This document shows, in pieces, positions 5,376 to 6,448 of a DNA stretch of 6,448 bases (the stretch's first letter is position 1; every line of letters begins with the position of its first letter). The stretch lies in assembly GCA_023415075.1 (NCBI GenBank), contig JAEZLU010000316.1:1-6448 (forward strand), in the 5' to 3' direction. A program made the position numbers and the translations under genes. Source of the stretch: Bacillota bacterium. Lineage in GTDB: Bacteria; Bacillota; Negativicutes; Sporomusales; UBA7701. Under the pieces are notes generated by a model, which was not told the DNA's origin, did no database searches, and saw only the letters and a list, made by a program, of their open reading frames with translations.

Positions 5376-6375
5376 TGGCGACCTTTATCGCCCCCACCAG
5401 CAGGGACTCGCGGATTTTGGCCTCGATCTCGTCGGCCACCGGCGGGTTGTCGCGGAAAAACTCCTTGACGTTTTCCCGGCCCTGGCCCAGGCGGTGCTCG
5501 CCATAAGAGTACCAGGCGCCGCTCTTGGAGATGATCTCCAGATCGGTGCCCATATCGACAAGGCAGCCGGCGCGGGAAATGCCCTCGCCGTACATGATAT
5601 CGAAGTCGGCCTGCTTGAAGGGCGGCGCGACCTTGTTCTTTACCACTTTGACCCTGGTGCGGGTGCCGACGACATCGTTGCCCTGCTTGATGGTCTCGCT
5701 CTTGCGGACCTCAAGGCGGATGGTCGAGTAGAACTTGAGAGCCCGGCCGCCGGTCGTCGTCTCCGGATTGCCGAACATGATGCCGACCTTCTCGCGGATC
5801 TGGTTGATGAATATAGTCGAAGTGCGCGACTTGGAAATGATGCCGGTAAGCTTGCGGAGGGCCTGGGACATCAGGCGAGCCTGCAGGCCGACGTGGGAGT
5901 CGCCCATTTCGCCCTCGATCTCGGCTTTGGGCACGAGGGCAGCCACCGAGTCGATGACAATAACGTCGATAGCGCCGCTGCGGACGAGGGCTTCGGCGAT
6001 TTCCAGAGCCTGCTCGCCGTAGTCGGGCTGCGATATCAGCAGGTTGTCGATATCGACTCCCAGCTTCTTGGCGTATACGGGATCGAGGGCATGCTCGGCG
6101 TCGATGAAAGCGGCGATACCGCCTGCCTTCTGGGCCTGGGCGATGATATGCAGCGACACTGTCGTCTTGCCGGAAGATTCGGGGCCGTATATCTCCACCA
6201 CCCGGCCCCGCGGGATGCCGCCAACGCCGAGGGCGATATCGAGCGACAGCGCACCGGTGGGAATGACCTCGAAGTTATACCGCGAGGTCGCTTCCCCCAT
6301 TTTCATTATCGATCCCTTGCCATGGTCCTTCTCGATCTGGCGCAGGGTATGTTCCAGGGCCTTCATCTTATCCAT
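5344..6375 (-). CDS. recA: Recombinase RecA, 343 aa
   Basis: RecA is an ATP-dependent recombinase that forms filaments on single-stranded DNA, pairs homologous strands and triggers LexA self-cleavage. Visible features: Walker A GPESSGKT (64-71), catalytic Glu94 in DAEHALD, Walker B VIVIDSVAAL (138-147), loop L1 around EGEMGDSHVG (154-163), loop L2 NQIREKVGIMFGNPETTTGG (191-210) with its sensor Gln192, and a short acidic tail ending DDEVEE. Length is normal (about 340-355). The ATG at 6375 has GGAGG 6 bases upstream; Met4 is a less likely start. No intein or frameshift is seen. Its promoter contains a LexA box, so it should be induced by DNA damage. recX overlaps its end. Confidence 0.99.
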   Translation of the reverse strand: MDKMKALEHTLRQIEKDHGKGSIMKMGEATSRYNFEVIPTGALSLDIALGVGGIPRGRVVEIYGPESSGKTTVSLHIIAQAQKAGGIAAFIDAEHALDPVYAKKLGVDIDNLLISQPDYGEQALEIAEALVRSGAIDVIVIDSVAALVPKAEIEGEMGDSHVGLQARLMSQALRKLTGIISKSRTSTIFINQIREKVGIMFGNPETTTGGRALKFYSTIRLEVRKSETIKQGNDVVGTRTRVKVVKNKVAPPFKQADFDIMYGEGISRAGCLVDMGTDLEIISKSGAWYSYGEHRLGQGRENVKEFFRDNPPVADEIEAKIRESLLVGAIKVASAPADDEVEE

Positions 6376-6381
6376 GATAGT

Positions 6382-6386
6382 CCTCC
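6382..6386 (-). promoter_or_regulatory. Ribosome binding site of recA
   Basis: GGAGG within a G-rich run on the minus strand, 6 bases before the ATG at 6375. Confidence 0.8.
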
Positions 6387-6404
6387 CCCGTATATTCTGT
6401 CCTT

Positions 6405-6433
6405 ATTTTACCAAACACTTGTTCGTGTGTCAA
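6405..6433 (-). promoter_or_regulatory. Sigma-A promoter of recA
   Basis: TTGACA (6428-6433), a 17-base spacer and TAAAAT (6405-6410) on the minus strand. The predicted start is near 6398, giving a short leader of about 23 bases. Confidence 0.88.
6412..6425. promoter_or_regulatory. LexA (SOS/DinR) box in the recA promoter
   Basis: CGAACAAGTGTTTG on the minus strand agrees with the Gram-positive SOS consensus CGAACRNRYGTTYC at 13 of 14 positions. It lies wholly in the spacer between -35 and -10, where bound LexA would block RNA polymerase. Confidence 0.88.
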
Positions 6434-6448
6434 CGGAATTTGTTCAAG

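Noticed and set aside
6393..6401. Sigma-H-like -10 (ACAGAATAT) upstream of recA
   Set aside because: There is no AGGA-type -35 at the required spacing, and a strong SOS-regulated sigma-A promoter already explains the region.

Overview
The window carries six genes and the start of a seventh, all on the minus strand, so transcription runs from high to low coordinates. The order is recA, recX, rny (RNase Y), an unrecognised 172-residue protein, spoVS, a leucyl aminopeptidase (pepA family), and the N-terminal part of a PHP-domain phosphoesterase that runs off the left edge. SpoVS, RNase Y and sigma-H-type promoters point to an endospore-forming Firmicute. The fairly high GC of the genes, set against AT-rich gaps, and the recA-recX-rny-spoVS order would fit a Sporomusaceae-like Negativicute or another moderate-GC clostridial lineage. 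That placement is inference, and I cannot name a species.

Region by region: recA (5344-6375) has a near-consensus vegetative promoter with a LexA/SOS box between its -35 and -10, and recX overlaps the end of recA. Only 17 bases beyond the recX stop lies the rny promoter (4850-4878), embedded in a perfect 10-bp inverted repeat. The roughly 130-base rny leader contains a second hairpin, and its strong Shine-Dalgarno sits unusually far from the first ATG. rny ends at a strong hairpin terminator (3143-3170). Next comes the unknown gene (2516-3034), preceded by a full match to the sigma-H consensus. spoVS (2110-2370) has a second, nearly perfect sigma-H promoter and a terminator at 1979-2008. pepA (424-1920) follows and is coupled by an ATGA overlap to the PHP gene (1-427).

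Functionally the window joins DNA repair (RecA and its modulator RecX), mRNA turnover (RNase Y) and sporulation control (SpoVS), followed by a housekeeping peptidase and phosphoesterase pair. The item most worth attention is the unknown 172-residue protein. It lies between rny and spoVS, where Bacilli and many Clostridia have the ymdB phosphoesterase gene, and it has a sigma-H-type promoter of the same design as spoVS. This suggests an early-sporulation or transition-phase role that the protein sequence itself does not reveal. No transposons, CRISPR arrays, tRNA or rRNA genes were seen, and no gene-free stretch exceeds about 190 bases.
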